Shown: positions 1 to 5,873 of the stretch, one piece after another
Position numbering within the stretch: position 1 is the first letter of the stretch
Layout: the number at the start of each line of letters is the position of its first letter
Origin: Alphaproteobacteria bacterium UBA7691
Lineage (GTDB): Bacteria > Pseudomonadota > Alphaproteobacteria > Ferrovibrionales > Ferrovibrionaceae
DNA length: 5,873 nucleotides
Direction of reading: 5' to 3'
NCBI GenBank assembly: GCA_002482765.1
Contig: DLGP01000019.1
Location: forward strand, 1,399 to 7,271
The notes under the pieces: generated by a model
Told to the model about the DNA's origin: nothing
What the model saw: the letters and a program-made list of their open reading frames with translations, nothing else
Databases searched by the model: none
Program-made: the position numbers and the translations under genes

Positions 1-536
1 GGCAATTCAAAATCCTGCCGCGCAATCCACACCGCCGGTATCCGGCGCAAGGCTTCATAATGCAGGCCGGCCATTGCCTCGCGCCGCACCGCCAGCACCA
101 GATCAAGCCGGCCGGCGCGCAGATCGGCCAGCAGCGCATCGGTGCGTTCAATACGGATTTCCAGCCGCAGATCGGGATATTGCCGGCTGAATTGCGCCAG
201 CACAGTCGGCAGGCGCTGCTCGGCAAAATCCTGGCGCAAGCCAAGCCGCACCACGCCGCTCAGGCGCGGCTGCCGCATTGCCGCCAGGGCTTGGTCATTC
301 AGAACGATCAGGCGCCGGGCATGATCCAGCAGCTTGTGGCCGGCATCGCTGAGCCGCATGCGCCGGCCCTCGCGCAGGAACAACCCCGCCTCCACACTCT
401 GCTCCAGCCGCCGCATTTGCAGGCTGATCGCCGGCAGGCTGCGGTTCACCTGCCGGGCAGCCTGGGCAAAGCTGCCGCCATCGGCAATGGCAATGAAGCT
501 GCGCAACAGGTCGAGATCAAGATTGGTCTGGCTCAT
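1..536 (-). CDS. LysR-type transcriptional regulator, LrhA/HexA-like (C-terminus beyond left edge)
   Basis: About 178 N-terminal residues are present; the gene runs off the left edge. The protein opens MSQTNLDLDLLRSFIAIAD, the usual LysR N-terminus. A winged helix-turn-helix follows at about residues 7-65 (GGSFAQAARQVNRS, then PAISLQMRRLEQ as recognition helix, then LFLREGRRMRLSDAGHKLL). Next come the linker helix with LIVLNDQAL and the start of the periplasmic-binding-protein-like effector domain (GVVRLGLRQDF, then LPTVLAQFSRQYPDLRLEI). The LNDQAL linker resembles the LrhA/HexA/PecT branch of the family. LysR proteins bind DNA as tetramers and often repress their own gene while controlling a divergent one; here the divergent neighbour is a 35-codon ORF. 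The ATG at 536 is chosen because it fits the family N-terminus. No Shine-Dalgarno precedes it. The effector and regulon cannot be read from the sequence. Confidence 0.93.
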   Translation of the reverse strand, partial: MSQTNLDLDLLRSFIAIADGGSFAQAARQVNRSLPAISLQMRRLEQSVEAGLFLREGRRMRLSDAGHKLLDHARRLIVLNDQALAAMRQPRLSGVVRLGLRQDFAEQRLPTVLAQFSRQYPDLRLEIRIERTDALLADLRAGRLDLVLAVRREAMAGLHYEALRRIPAVWIARQDFEL

Positions 537-557
537 TGTTTAACTATATAAAACAAT
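535..557. promoter_or_regulatory. Inverted repeat with LysR-box character over the lysR start
   Basis: ATTGTTT (535-541) and AAACAAT (551-557) are perfect inverted arms around a 9-bp AT-only-but-one spacer. T540 and A552 are separated by 11 bases, matching the T-N11-A LysR-box pattern inside a dyad. The element overlaps the lysR initiation codon and the likely -10, so binding there would fit autorepression. The repeat is seen directly; the role is inferred. Confidence 0.5.
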
Positions 558-567
558 ACTGTTTAAT
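540..567 (+). promoter_or_regulatory. Candidate promoter for the divergent small ORF
   Basis: TTAACT (540-545) as -35 and TTTAAT (562-567, five of six consensus bases) as -10 are separated by 16 bp. A start near 574 would give a leader of roughly 57 nt before the ATG at 631. The boxes are embedded in both inverted repeats, so one regulator could control both directions. This is a weak consensus-based call. Confidence 0.25.
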
Positions 568-574
568 AAATCAA
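543..574 (-). promoter_or_regulatory. Candidate lysR promoter giving a very short or absent leader
   Basis: Read on the minus strand, TTGATT (574-569) is a possible -35. After an 18-bp spacer comes TATATA (550-545) as -10; the overlapping TATAGT (548-543) is a closer -10 match but would make the spacer 20 bp. Transcription would start at roughly 536-539, at or next to the lysR ATG. The absence of any Shine-Dalgarno sequence agrees with this. Promoter-like hexamers are easily found in AT-rich DNA, so the exact boxes are uncertain. Confidence 0.35.
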
Positions 575-587
575 ATTTTATTAAACA
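560..587. promoter_or_regulatory. 11-bp perfect inverted repeat between lysR and the divergent small ORF
   Basis: TGTTTAATAAA (560-570) is exactly mirrored by TTTATTAAACA (577-587) across the 6-bp spacer TCAAAT. The outer TGTTTAA core also occurs at 537-543, so the same heptamer appears three times in about 50 bp in two orientations. This is expected for an operator bound by a symmetric multimeric regulator. The stretch is far more AT-rich than the flanking coding DNA. It overlaps the candidate lysR -35. A cruciform or a bidirectional terminator is less likely because the arms are almost pure A/T. Confidence 0.55.
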
Positions 588-630
588 ATTGAATGACCTA
601 AGCAGAAGCCGCCGCAAGGAGGTGGTGCTT

Positions 631-738
631 ATGCAATGGCGCTTTGTTATGCTTCGTCTTGTCGATTGGCTGCGGCATTGCCGCCTGCCCGCCCCGCGTT
701 TTCTTGACCTGCCGCCGCGCTTCTGGTTCGGGCCTTAG
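631..738 (+). CDS. Small protein of 35 residues, unknown function
   Basis: A 35-codon ORF starts at ATG 631 and stops at TAG 736-738. The start is preceded by AAGGAGGTGG (616-625), a near-perfect Shine-Dalgarno whose AGGAGG core lies 8 nt from the ATG, the strongest ribosome binding site in the window. The product is basic (six Arg, two Asp) and aromatic-rich (three Trp, four Phe). Residues 3-18 would form an amphipathic helix with W3, V6, M7, L10, W13, L14 and C17 on one face and R4, R9, D12, R15 and H16 on the other. The C-terminal half is proline-rich and ends PPRFWFGP. It has no transmembrane helix. Peripheral membrane or protein binding is a guess. It is divergent from lysR across a 94-bp control region and convergent with the exported-protein gene. 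No co-directional gene follows, so a leader-peptide role is unlikely. I do not recognise the family. Confidence 0.55.
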   Translation: MQWRFVMLRLVDWLRHCRLPAPRFLDLPPRFWFGP

Positions 739-739
739 C

Positions 740-2005
740 TCAATCCCGTGCCTGCAATTTGCGGATCGCGGCCGAGGCCATCGGATTGGTCGGATCAAGC
801 CTGGAGATATTGCCGATCAACGCCTGGCGCAGTGATTCCGGGTCGGTCAGCGATAGCGGGGTCCAGAAACGCTGGCTTTTGCGGAAAAAACCGATTTCGT
901 CCAGGAACGAAACGCCGAAATAATATGCCTCGGCAACGCTATTATAGGGCTCGTCAACAAAGCGTCCGCCATCATCAATGGAAACGCCGAGCGAACGCGC
1001 CAGCATGATCGCCAGTTCGGCCTCCGAGCGGCGGCGCTGCTCCTCGGTCATTTCCGGCCAGGCGCGGCGCAGCAGGCGCACCACGTCATAGGCATGGTGG
1101 TTATTCTGCGTGCCCTGGTCGCGCCAGCCATAGGGATAACGCTGGGTGCGGATGGCAAACAGCGTGTCGGCCAGTTGCCGCATGCGCGGCGGCGAATCCT
1201 GACGGTAGCTAATAACATGGAACGTGATCGATAGGTCATTGGTGCGGCGGATTTCGTCACCCACCTTGTACCAGGCACCCCAGAATCCGGTATCCGGGTC
1301 TTGCCATTCATTGTCGATAAAATCGCGCAAAGCCGCCGCCAGCGCATCGCGCGGCAGGTCATGCGGCAACACGGTTTCCATGCGCGGCAGGAACAGCAAT
1401 TGCGCCAGCGCCGTGATGGTGAGATTGAGTTCCTTGCGGTGATCATTGCCATCGGCGGCCAGATCGGAAACCAGCATGCCTTTGAGCAAGGCCCGCATCT
1501 TCTCGGGCGTGTTGACCGGATCGAGCAAACGGAATGGATGGCGCGGTGTGGTGCCGCTCACCAGCATTTCCTTCAACGGGTCAACGCTGGCATGCAGGCG
1601 CAGATACCAGGCGGTGAAACAGCGGCCCCAGCCGCCATCGCCGGGCTGCTGCTCAAAAGCATGCGACTGGTCGTAATGCTTCAGGCTGGCGCGCAGATCG
1701 GCCAGCCGGCGTTCCACCCCGGCGCGGTTGCCGGTGGAATTCATCAGCCAGCGCGCTTCCTCCAGGATTTGCGAGGAACACGGCATTTCATGGCCCTGAT
1801 GATTGGCCGCCACGATCTCGTCGCGCAGCTCGATCATCTGATTACGGTACAGCCCGTTCATCTCGCGCTTGCGCGGCAGATCGGGAATGTAGTTCCGCAC
1901 ATAACGGTAATGCAGCAGCAGGCTATCCTGAGCCGCCGCCGGCAGCACGGCGCAGCAAAACATAAGCAGTGTGCAGATAAATAGCCGGTGCAGCATGGCG
2001 ATCAT
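740..2005 (-). CDS. Exported protein of unknown function, possible alpha/alpha-toroid fold
   Basis: The product has 421 residues from the ATG at 2005. Its N-terminus is a Sec signal peptide: H6 and R7, a hydrophobic core at about 8-21, then LPAAA with likely cleavage after A25. The cysteines at 11, 17 and 18 do not form a lipobox. The mature part is helix-rich with spaced aromatic/glycine motifs: GDGGWGRCFTAWYL (122-135), DPDTGFWGAWY (236-246), YPYGWRDQGTQNNHHAYD (290-307) and DDGGRFVDEPYNSVAEAYYF (344-363). Repeated helical pairs with Gly/Trp loops and conserved-looking His, Asp and Glu recall alpha/alpha-toroid proteins such as terpenoid-cyclase-like or glycan-active enzymes. This is fold-level inference only; I cannot name a family. 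An in-frame ATG at 1996 and a TTG at 2032 are alternative starts; none has a clear Shine-Dalgarno, and 1996 also leaves a complete signal peptide. It is the last gene of the operon, 38 nt after elm1, suggesting a periplasmic or envelope role. Confidence 0.85.
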   Translation of the reverse strand: MIAMLHRLFICTLLMFCCAVLPAAAQDSLLLHYRYVRNYIPDLPRKREMNGLYRNQMIELRDEIVAANHQGHEMPCSSQILEEARWLMNSTGNRAGVERRLADLRASLKHYDQSHAFEQQPGDGGWGRCFTAWYLRLHASVDPLKEMLVSGTTPRHPFRLLDPVNTPEKMRALLKGMLVSDLAADGNDHRKELNLTITALAQLLFLPRMETVLPHDLPRDALAAALRDFIDNEWQDPDTGFWGAWYKVGDEIRRTNDLSITFHVISYRQDSPPRMRQLADTLFAIRTQRYPYGWRDQGTQNNHHAYDVVRLLRRAWPEMTEEQRRRSEAELAIMLARSLGVSIDDGGRFVDEPYNSVAEAYYFGVSFLDEIGFFRKSQRFWTPLSLTDPESLRQALIGNISRLDPTNPMASAAIRKLQARD

Positions 2006-2043
2006 ACTAGCTGGCTGCGCCGGCAAGATCAAAACAACTAGCG

Positions 2044-3042
2044 TCAGATCAGATTACCGCTGCTGGCCGGCCAGCCAAAATGCTGGCGCACCTGATCGGC
2101 GATATGATCCATGTCGTCGAGGCGGCTGTTTTCCCATTGCGCCAGATGGCCATCAAACCACTGGATCAGGCCGCGCCGGCGCAGATTTTCAAAGAAGGCA
2201 TCAAACCGCTTCGACTTGCCGGGCAACCGGGCCACATAGACCGGCTTGCCGGTGGAGCAGGCTTCCGAGATCATCGACACCGAATCACAGGTTGCCAGGA
2301 TCGCATCGGCCAGGCCGAGAAAGCCGAAATACGGGTTCGGCCCGCTGCCATCCCACAGAAAGGCGCCGGGCAGGCTAGCCAGACCACCGCGCAGGATATT
2401 GGTTTCGGCCTCGCCGGTGCGGCGCGAGATGGTGGCCATCACGCCCCAATTGCCGGCAATCGCGGCGTGGCGCAATTGCGCCACAAAGCCGGTCATCCAA
2501 TCCTGATCCAGTGTGTAATAGCGGTTGTTGCCGCCAACCAGCACAGCCACACGCGGCTTGGGTAGATGCGCCAGTTGCGGCGCCAAGGCTTCGGCTGAAC
2601 TGGACAGTTTTAGCCGGGTAACCCGATGCAACGCGCCTTTTGAGACCAGCACATTGGCGCCGCGCAAACGATCATGTTCCGGCACGATCAGCAGATCCCA
2701 ATGGCGCGGATCGGCCTTCGGGTCCTGCACATGGATGCAGCGCGTGCGCCCCTGGCTGGCGCGTTTCACCGCCAGGGCCAGCAAGGCGGATTTGCGCCCG
2801 CAGGTGATCAGCAGATCGGGCCACGGCTCGGCGATCGACGCGGCAGTGTCCCGGCTCAGCGCCTTCAGGCTGGCAAAGGCCGGATGCATCGGCGCCCAGG
2901 TATAGGGTTTGCGGAACGCCACCTCGATACTGCGGGGCGCCGCGAAACCGCCGCCGGCAAATAGTGCTTCGCCCAGGCCAAGCGCCTGATTCTGCATGCC
3001 GACCGCGCCGCGTTCGGAAACCGACCAGATGGTTTTCAGCAT
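2044..3042 (-). CDS. ELM1-family protein (DUF1022), GT-B-like
   Basis: The 332-residue product has the hallmarks of the Mito_fiss_Elm1 family: QNQALGLGEAL (17-27), a GRKSA motif (82-86), HVQDP (104-108), VPEHD (120-124), GANVL with GALHRV (128-141), AVLVGG (166-171), SRRTG (206-210), NPYFGFL (236-242), then CDSVSMISEACSTGKPVYV (252-270). The last segment resembles the nucleotide-sugar-binding C-terminal half of GT-B glycosyltransferases. The family is named after plant ELM1, which recruits dynamin to mitochondria, but bacteria lack that process. The bacterial role is unestablished; envelope glycan or lipid glycosylation is a common suspicion. No signal peptide or membrane helix is visible, so it is probably cytoplasmic or peripheral. 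Its ATG overlaps the end of the MBL gene by 7 nt (ATGCTGA), indicating translational coupling. Confidence 0.92.
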   Translation of the reverse strand: MLKTIWSVSERGAVGMQNQALGLGEALFAGGGFAAPRSIEVAFRKPYTWAPMHPAFASLKALSRDTAASIAEPWPDLLITCGRKSALLALAVKRASQGRTRCIHVQDPKADPRHWDLLIVPEHDRLRGANVLVSKGALHRVTRLKLSSSAEALAPQLAHLPKPRVAVLVGGNNRYYTLDQDWMTGFVAQLRHAAIAGNWGVMATISRRTGEAETNILRGGLASLPGAFLWDGSGPNPYFGFLGLADAILATCDSVSMISEACSTGKPVYVARLPGKSKRFDAFFENLRRRGLIQWFDGHLAQWENSRLDDMDHIADQVRQHFGWPASSGNLI

Positions 3043-3791
3043 TCAATCACCATGCCGTCATAGGCTGGCTCAACACCAGCCGGCAATTCGCGGCATAGCG
3101 TGGCGTAATCCAGATCAATATGCATGTTGGTGAGGATGGCGCGTTCCGGCTTCACCCGCTCGATCCAGCGCAGCGTCTGCTCCAGATGGCTATGGGTGGG
3201 ATGCGGCTTGTAGCGCAGCGCATCAACAATCCACACCTTCACGCCGGCCAGGGCGGCAAAGGCAGCCTCATCCAGGCCCACCACATCATTGGAATAGGCC
3301 AGCGCATCGTTGAAGCGGAAACCCAGCGAGTGCATGCCGCCATGATCCTGGCGGAACGGCTTCACCTGCACAGGCCCGATCTGGAAATCGCCGTCGATGC
3401 GGCAGGGTTCCAGGATTGCCGGATAGCCGCCCATGGTTTCAAAGCAATAGCCGAATTTTTTGAACAGGCGGTTCAGGGTGAAATCATCGCCCCAGGCCGG
3501 CACCCGCTTCTGCGCCGTGTAGGCCAGGATGCGGATATCGTCGATGCCATGGGTCTGGTCGGCATGGTCATGCGTCCAAACCACGGCGGAAACCCAATGC
3601 AGGCCATTGGCAATGAACTGGCTACGCAGATCCGGGCTGGTATCCACCAGGATGCGGGTATCATCCAGTTCCACCAGGATCGAGCCGCGCGAGCGCCGGT
3701 TGCGCGGCTCGTTGGGATCGCAGGCGCCCCAGGCACCATCAATACGCGGCACACCCACCGAGCCGCCGCAGCCAAGAACAACCGCCTTCAT
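3036..3791 (-). CDS. MBL-fold metallo-hydrolase, PhnP-like
   Basis: The 251-residue product is a cytoplasmic metallo-beta-lactamase-fold hydrolase of the PhnP type (COG1235). The start MKAVVLGCGGSVGVPRI has the family's glycine-rich first strand. Metal ligands are visible: THDHADQTHG (H74, H76, D78, and H81 nearby), H150 in RQDHGG, D169 in YSNDVVG and H224 in NMHID; THSH (199-202) is probably also at the active site. PhnP cleaves cyclic ribose phosphodiesters in phosphonate use, but no other phn gene is present. Copies next to metG-tatD are usually annotated only as MBL-fold hydrolases, with a cyclic phosphodiester or nucleotide as the likely substrate (inference). All ligands expected for a two-metal centre appear intact. 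The start codon overlaps the tatD stop (ATGA), supporting coupled translation. Confidence 0.92.
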   Translation of the reverse strand: MKAVVLGCGGSVGVPRIDGAWGACDPNEPRNRRSRGSILVELDDTRILVDTSPDLRSQFIANGLHWVSAVVWTHDHADQTHGIDDIRILAYTAQKRVPAWGDDFTLNRLFKKFGYCFETMGGYPAILEPCRIDGDFQIGPVQVKPFRQDHGGMHSLGFRFNDALAYSNDVVGLDEAAFAALAGVKVWIVDALRYKPHPTHSHLEQTLRWIERVKPERAILTNMHIDLDYATLCRELPAGVEPAYDGMVIEC

Positions 3792-4591
3792 GCCGCCAGT
3801 TGCGCCCCAACCGCCGCAGCCGGCACCTTGTCAAACAGGCGCAGAAAATTCGCTGTGGTCAGGCGCTGCAATTCAGCCACGCCGATGCCGCGCAACTGTG
3901 CCAGATAGGCGGCGGTATGCGCCACATAGGACGGCTCGTTGCGCTTGCCGCGCAGCGGGATCGGCGCCAGATAGGGCGCATCGGTTTCCACCAGCAGGCT
4001 ATCCAGCGGCAGGGCGGCGGCACTGGCCTGCACCGCTTTGGCATTCTTGAAGGTGAGGATGCCGGAGAAAGACACCATCATGCCATGCGCCACGGCACGC
4101 TGGGCCAGGGCATGGCCGGAGGAAAAACAATGCAGCAGGCCCTTGAAGGCGCCCTTCTGCATTTCCCGGTCAATGATCTCGGCCGTGTCGTCATCAGCAT
4201 CGCGGGTATGGATCACCACCGGCAGGCCGGTTTCACGCGCCGCCTGGATATGCGCCAGGAAACAGCTTTGCTGCGCCGCCCGGCTGCCATGTTCGTAATA
4301 ATAATCCAGGCCGGTTTCGCCGATGCCGACCACTTTCGGATGCTGCGCCAGTTCGATCAGCCTGGCCGCCGCCACATCCACATGGTCGTCGGCCTCATGC
4401 GGATGGATGCCCACGGTGCAATACACATCGGGAAAGCGCTCGGCCACCGCCAGCACCTGCGGGAATTTGTCCAGCCGGGTTGAGATGGTCAGCATCAGGC
4501 CCACATTGGCAGCGCGGGCGCGCGCCACCACCTGATCAAGCTCGGCGCCAAAATCCGGGAAGTCGAGATGGCAATGACTGTCGATCAGCAT
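3788..4591 (-). CDS. tatD: TatD-family metal-dependent deoxyribonuclease
   Basis: The product has 267 residues, typical of the family, and is a TIM-barrel hydrolase of the amidohydrolase superfamily. TatD enzymes are Mg-dependent 3'-5' exonucleases on single-stranded DNA or RNA, implicated in repair of oxidative damage. Metal and active-site residues are all visible: H6 and H8 in MLIDSHCHLDF, H63 and H65 in VGIHPHEAD, E92 in GIGETGLDYYY, H128 in VIHTRDADDD, H154 in LHCFSS and D204 in LVETDAPYLAP, followed by RGKRNEPSYV near the C-terminus. The frame stays open 67 codons upstream into metG, but the ATG at 4591 is the real start: it gives the exact family N-terminus and lies 4 nt after the metG stop. 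GAGGAGAAGG at 4601-4610, inside the end of metG, may serve as a distant ribosome binding site. Paralogue naming (YcfH/YjjV) cannot be separated here. Confidence 0.96.
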   Translation of the reverse strand: MLIDSHCHLDFPDFGAELDQVVARARAANVGLMLTISTRLDKFPQVLAVAERFPDVYCTVGIHPHEADDHVDVAAARLIELAQHPKVVGIGETGLDYYYEHGSRAAQQSCFLAHIQAARETGLPVVIHTRDADDDTAEIIDREMQKGAFKGLLHCFSSGHALAQRAVAHGMMVSFSGILTFKNAKAVQASAAALPLDSLLVETDAPYLAPIPLRGKRNEPSYVAHTAAYLAQLRGIGVAELQRLTTANFLRLFDKVPAAAVGAQLAA

Positions 4592-4595
4592 GGCC

Positions 4596-5873
4596 TCAGG
4601 CCTTCTCCTCGACATAACGCGGGAACACACCCTGCGGGCTGGGCAACGGCATGCCGGCGCGCAGGCGGCCCATTTCGCCAAGCTGCGCAAAGCCGCGCGC
4701 CGCTTCCGAAACACCAAGCTGATCCAGCAGCCGCGCCGCCGCATCGGGCATCGCCGGCTGCGCCAGGATCGCCAGATGGCGGATGGTTTCAAGCAGGGTC
4801 CACAGCACCGTGTTCATGCGCGCCGGGTCGGTCTTGCGCAACGTCCACGGCGCCGCCACGTCGATATACTTATTGGCCGCATCCACCAGATCGAACCAGG
4901 CTTGCAGGGCAACATGCAAAGCCTGCTCATCAAAAGCGGCGCGCATCTGCGGCAGCAGGCTGTCGGCCCGCGCCAGCAAGGCTTCGTCAAGCGGGTCCAG
5001 CGGCCCCGGCTGCGGCACGCTGGCGCCGGCATTCTTGGCCACAAAGCTCAGTGTGCGCTGCGCCAGATTGCCCATGCCATTGGCCAGCTCGTTATTGATC
5101 CGGTTGATCATCGCATCACGGCGAAAATCGCCGTCATTGCCAAACGGCACTTCGCGCATCAGGAAATAGCGCGTCTGGTCCAGGCCGAATGTGTCGATCA
5201 GGTGCAGCGGATCGATCACATTCCCCAGCGACTTGGAAATCTTCTGGCCTTCGTTGGTCCACCAGCCATGGGCGAAGACGCGATGATGCACGTCCAGCCC
5301 GGCCGCCATCAAAAAGGCCGGCCAGTAGACGGCATGGAAACGCAGGATGTCCTTGCCCACCATATGCAGGTCGGCCGGCCAGAAACGGCGATAGGTTTCC
5401 GAATTGGTATCCGGGAAGCCGGCGGCGGTAATGTAGTTGGTCAGCGCGTCCAGCCACACATACATGATATGCGCCGGATCGTTCGGCACCGGCACGCCCC
5501 ATTTGAAGGTAGTGCGCGAAACCGACAGATCCTTCAGCCCGCCTTTTACGAAACTGACCACTTCATTGCGCCGGCTGCTCGGCAGGATGAAGCCGGGATG
5601 CGCGTCATAGAATTGCAGCAGCCGCTCTTCCCAGGCCGACAGGCGGAAGAAATAGGAGGGTTCCTTGACCCATTCCACCGGCGCACCCGAAGTCTTGGCG
5701 ATTTTGCCATTCGGACCGTCTTCGAGTTCGTCTTCCTGATAAAAGGCTTCGTCGCGCACCGCATACCAGCCTTCATAATGGCCGAGATAGATGTCGCCGG
5801 CCTCCAGCAGCTTGGTCCACAAGGCCTGCACCGATTTGATATGGCGCGGCTCGGTGGTGCGGATGAAGTCGTC
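4596..5873 (-). CDS. metG: Methionyl-tRNA synthetase, C-terminal part (5' end beyond right edge)
   Basis: The C-terminal 425 residues are present; the reading frame is open to the right edge, where it begins DDFIRTTEPRHIKSVQALW. The enzyme charges tRNA(Met) with methionine in the cytoplasm. The catalytic part shows GDIYLGHYEGWYAVRDEAFY, VEWVKEPSYFFRLSAW, LSVSRTTFKWGVPVP, YVWLDALTNYITA, FWPADLHMVGKDILRFHAVYWP and VFAHGWW, then the class I signature KISKS (5229-5243, in place of KMSKS). The connective region lacks the zinc-knuckle cysteines, so this is the zinc-free bacterial type seen in Bacillus and alphaproteobacteria. The anticodon-binding helical bundle follows (NELANGMGNLAQRT, AAPWTLRK). 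The protein ends at GVFPRYVEEKA with no Trbp111-like C-terminal tRNA-binding domain. The HIGH motif lies outside the window. The operon promoter must also lie to the right. Confidence 0.97.
   Translation of the reverse strand, partial: DDFIRTTEPRHIKSVQALWTKLLEAGDIYLGHYEGWYAVRDEAFYQEDELEDGPNGKIAKTSGAPVEWVKEPSYFFRLSAWEERLLQFYDAHPGFILPSSRRNEVVSFVKGGLKDLSVSRTTFKWGVPVPNDPAHIMYVWLDALTNYITAAGFPDTNSETYRRFWPADLHMVGKDILRFHAVYWPAFLMAAGLDVHHRVFAHGWWTNEGQKISKSLGNVIDPLHLIDTFGLDQTRYFLMREVPFGNDGDFRRDAMINRINNELANGMGNLAQRTLSFVAKNAGASVPQPGPLDPLDEALLARADSLLPQMRAAFDEQALHVALQAWFDLVDAANKYIDVAAPWTLRKTDPARMNTVLWTLLETIRHLAILAQPAMPDAAARLLDQLGVSEAARGFAQLGEMGRLRAGMPLPSPQGVFPRYVEEKA

Noticed and set aside
60..551. Plus-strand open frame over lysR
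   Set aside because: The opposite strand encodes an unmistakable LysR helix-turn-helix protein across this whole stretch.
672..684. Hairpin GCGGC-ATT-GCCGC as an operon terminator
   Set aside because: The stem is only 5 bp with a 3-nt loop, there is no U-tract on either strand, and it lies inside the small ORF; such short GC repeats are expected by chance here.
1301..1984. Long plus-strand open frame opposite the exported-protein gene
   Set aside because: It is antisense to a gene with a signal peptide and coherent motifs; its own translation is His/Gln-rich low-information sequence typical of the reverse frame of GC-rich genes.
2006..2032. TTG start at 2032 for the exported protein
   Set aside because: It would add nine residues (MILPAQPAS) before an already complete signal peptide and has no ribosome binding site.
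2062..2075. 14-bp perfect palindrome GCTGGCCGGCCAGC
   Set aside because: It is within the elm1 coding sequence, has no spacer or T-tract, and is made of GGCC-type words frequent throughout the window.
3120..4483. Long plus-strand open frames (3120-3908 and 3800-4483) opposite the MBL and tatD genes
   Set aside because: Both lie opposite genes with complete catalytic motifs and show no recognisable domain of their own.
4592..4792. Extended N-terminus for TatD, starting at 4792
   Set aside because: The extra 67 residues are Arg/Cys-rich, lie inside metG in another frame, and precede the exact family start MLIDSHCHLDF.
5829..5831. GTG at 5831 as a start of metG
   Set aside because: The frame continues upstream to the window edge with conserved MetG sequence (DDFIRTTEPRH), so this is an internal valine codon.

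Overview
The window reads as ordinary high-GC proteobacterial chromosome, most likely from an alphaproteobacterium. The basis is the gene order metG - tatD - PhnP-like metallo-hydrolase, common in that class, followed by an ELM1-family gene, a family found mainly in alphaproteobacteria and plant mitochondria. This is inferred from gene content; there is no rRNA or other taxonomic marker.

Right and central part (740-5873, minus strand). Five tightly packed genes run right to left: the 3' part of metG (methionyl-tRNA synthetase), tatD (metal-dependent deoxyribonuclease), an MBL-fold hydrolase, an ELM1/DUF1022-family protein with a GT-B-like signature, and an exported protein of unknown function. 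Junctions are a 4-nt gap (metG/tatD), a 4-nt ATGA overlap (tatD/MBL), a 7-nt ATGCTGA overlap (MBL/elm1) and about 38 nt (elm1/exported gene). They look like one operon whose promoter lies beyond the right edge. The first three genes are housekeeping; the last two look like a lineage-specific, possibly envelope-related extension.

Left part (1-739). A LysR-type regulator of the LrhA/HexA kind runs leftward out of the window from an ATG at 536. Its upstream region (537-600) is strikingly AT-rich and carries two nested inverted repeats built on TGTTTAA. On the other side of this control region, on the plus strand, is an undocumented-looking 35-codon ORF (631-738) with a near-perfect Shine-Dalgarno sequence. 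Its stop codon lies one base from the stop codon of the convergent operon.

No tRNA, rRNA, CRISPR array, insertion sequence or phage gene is visible. The most noteworthy items are the small ORF paired with the LysR operator region, the apparently leaderless lysR start, and the unknown exported protein next to the ELM1 gene. I see no clear evidence for a large novel system.
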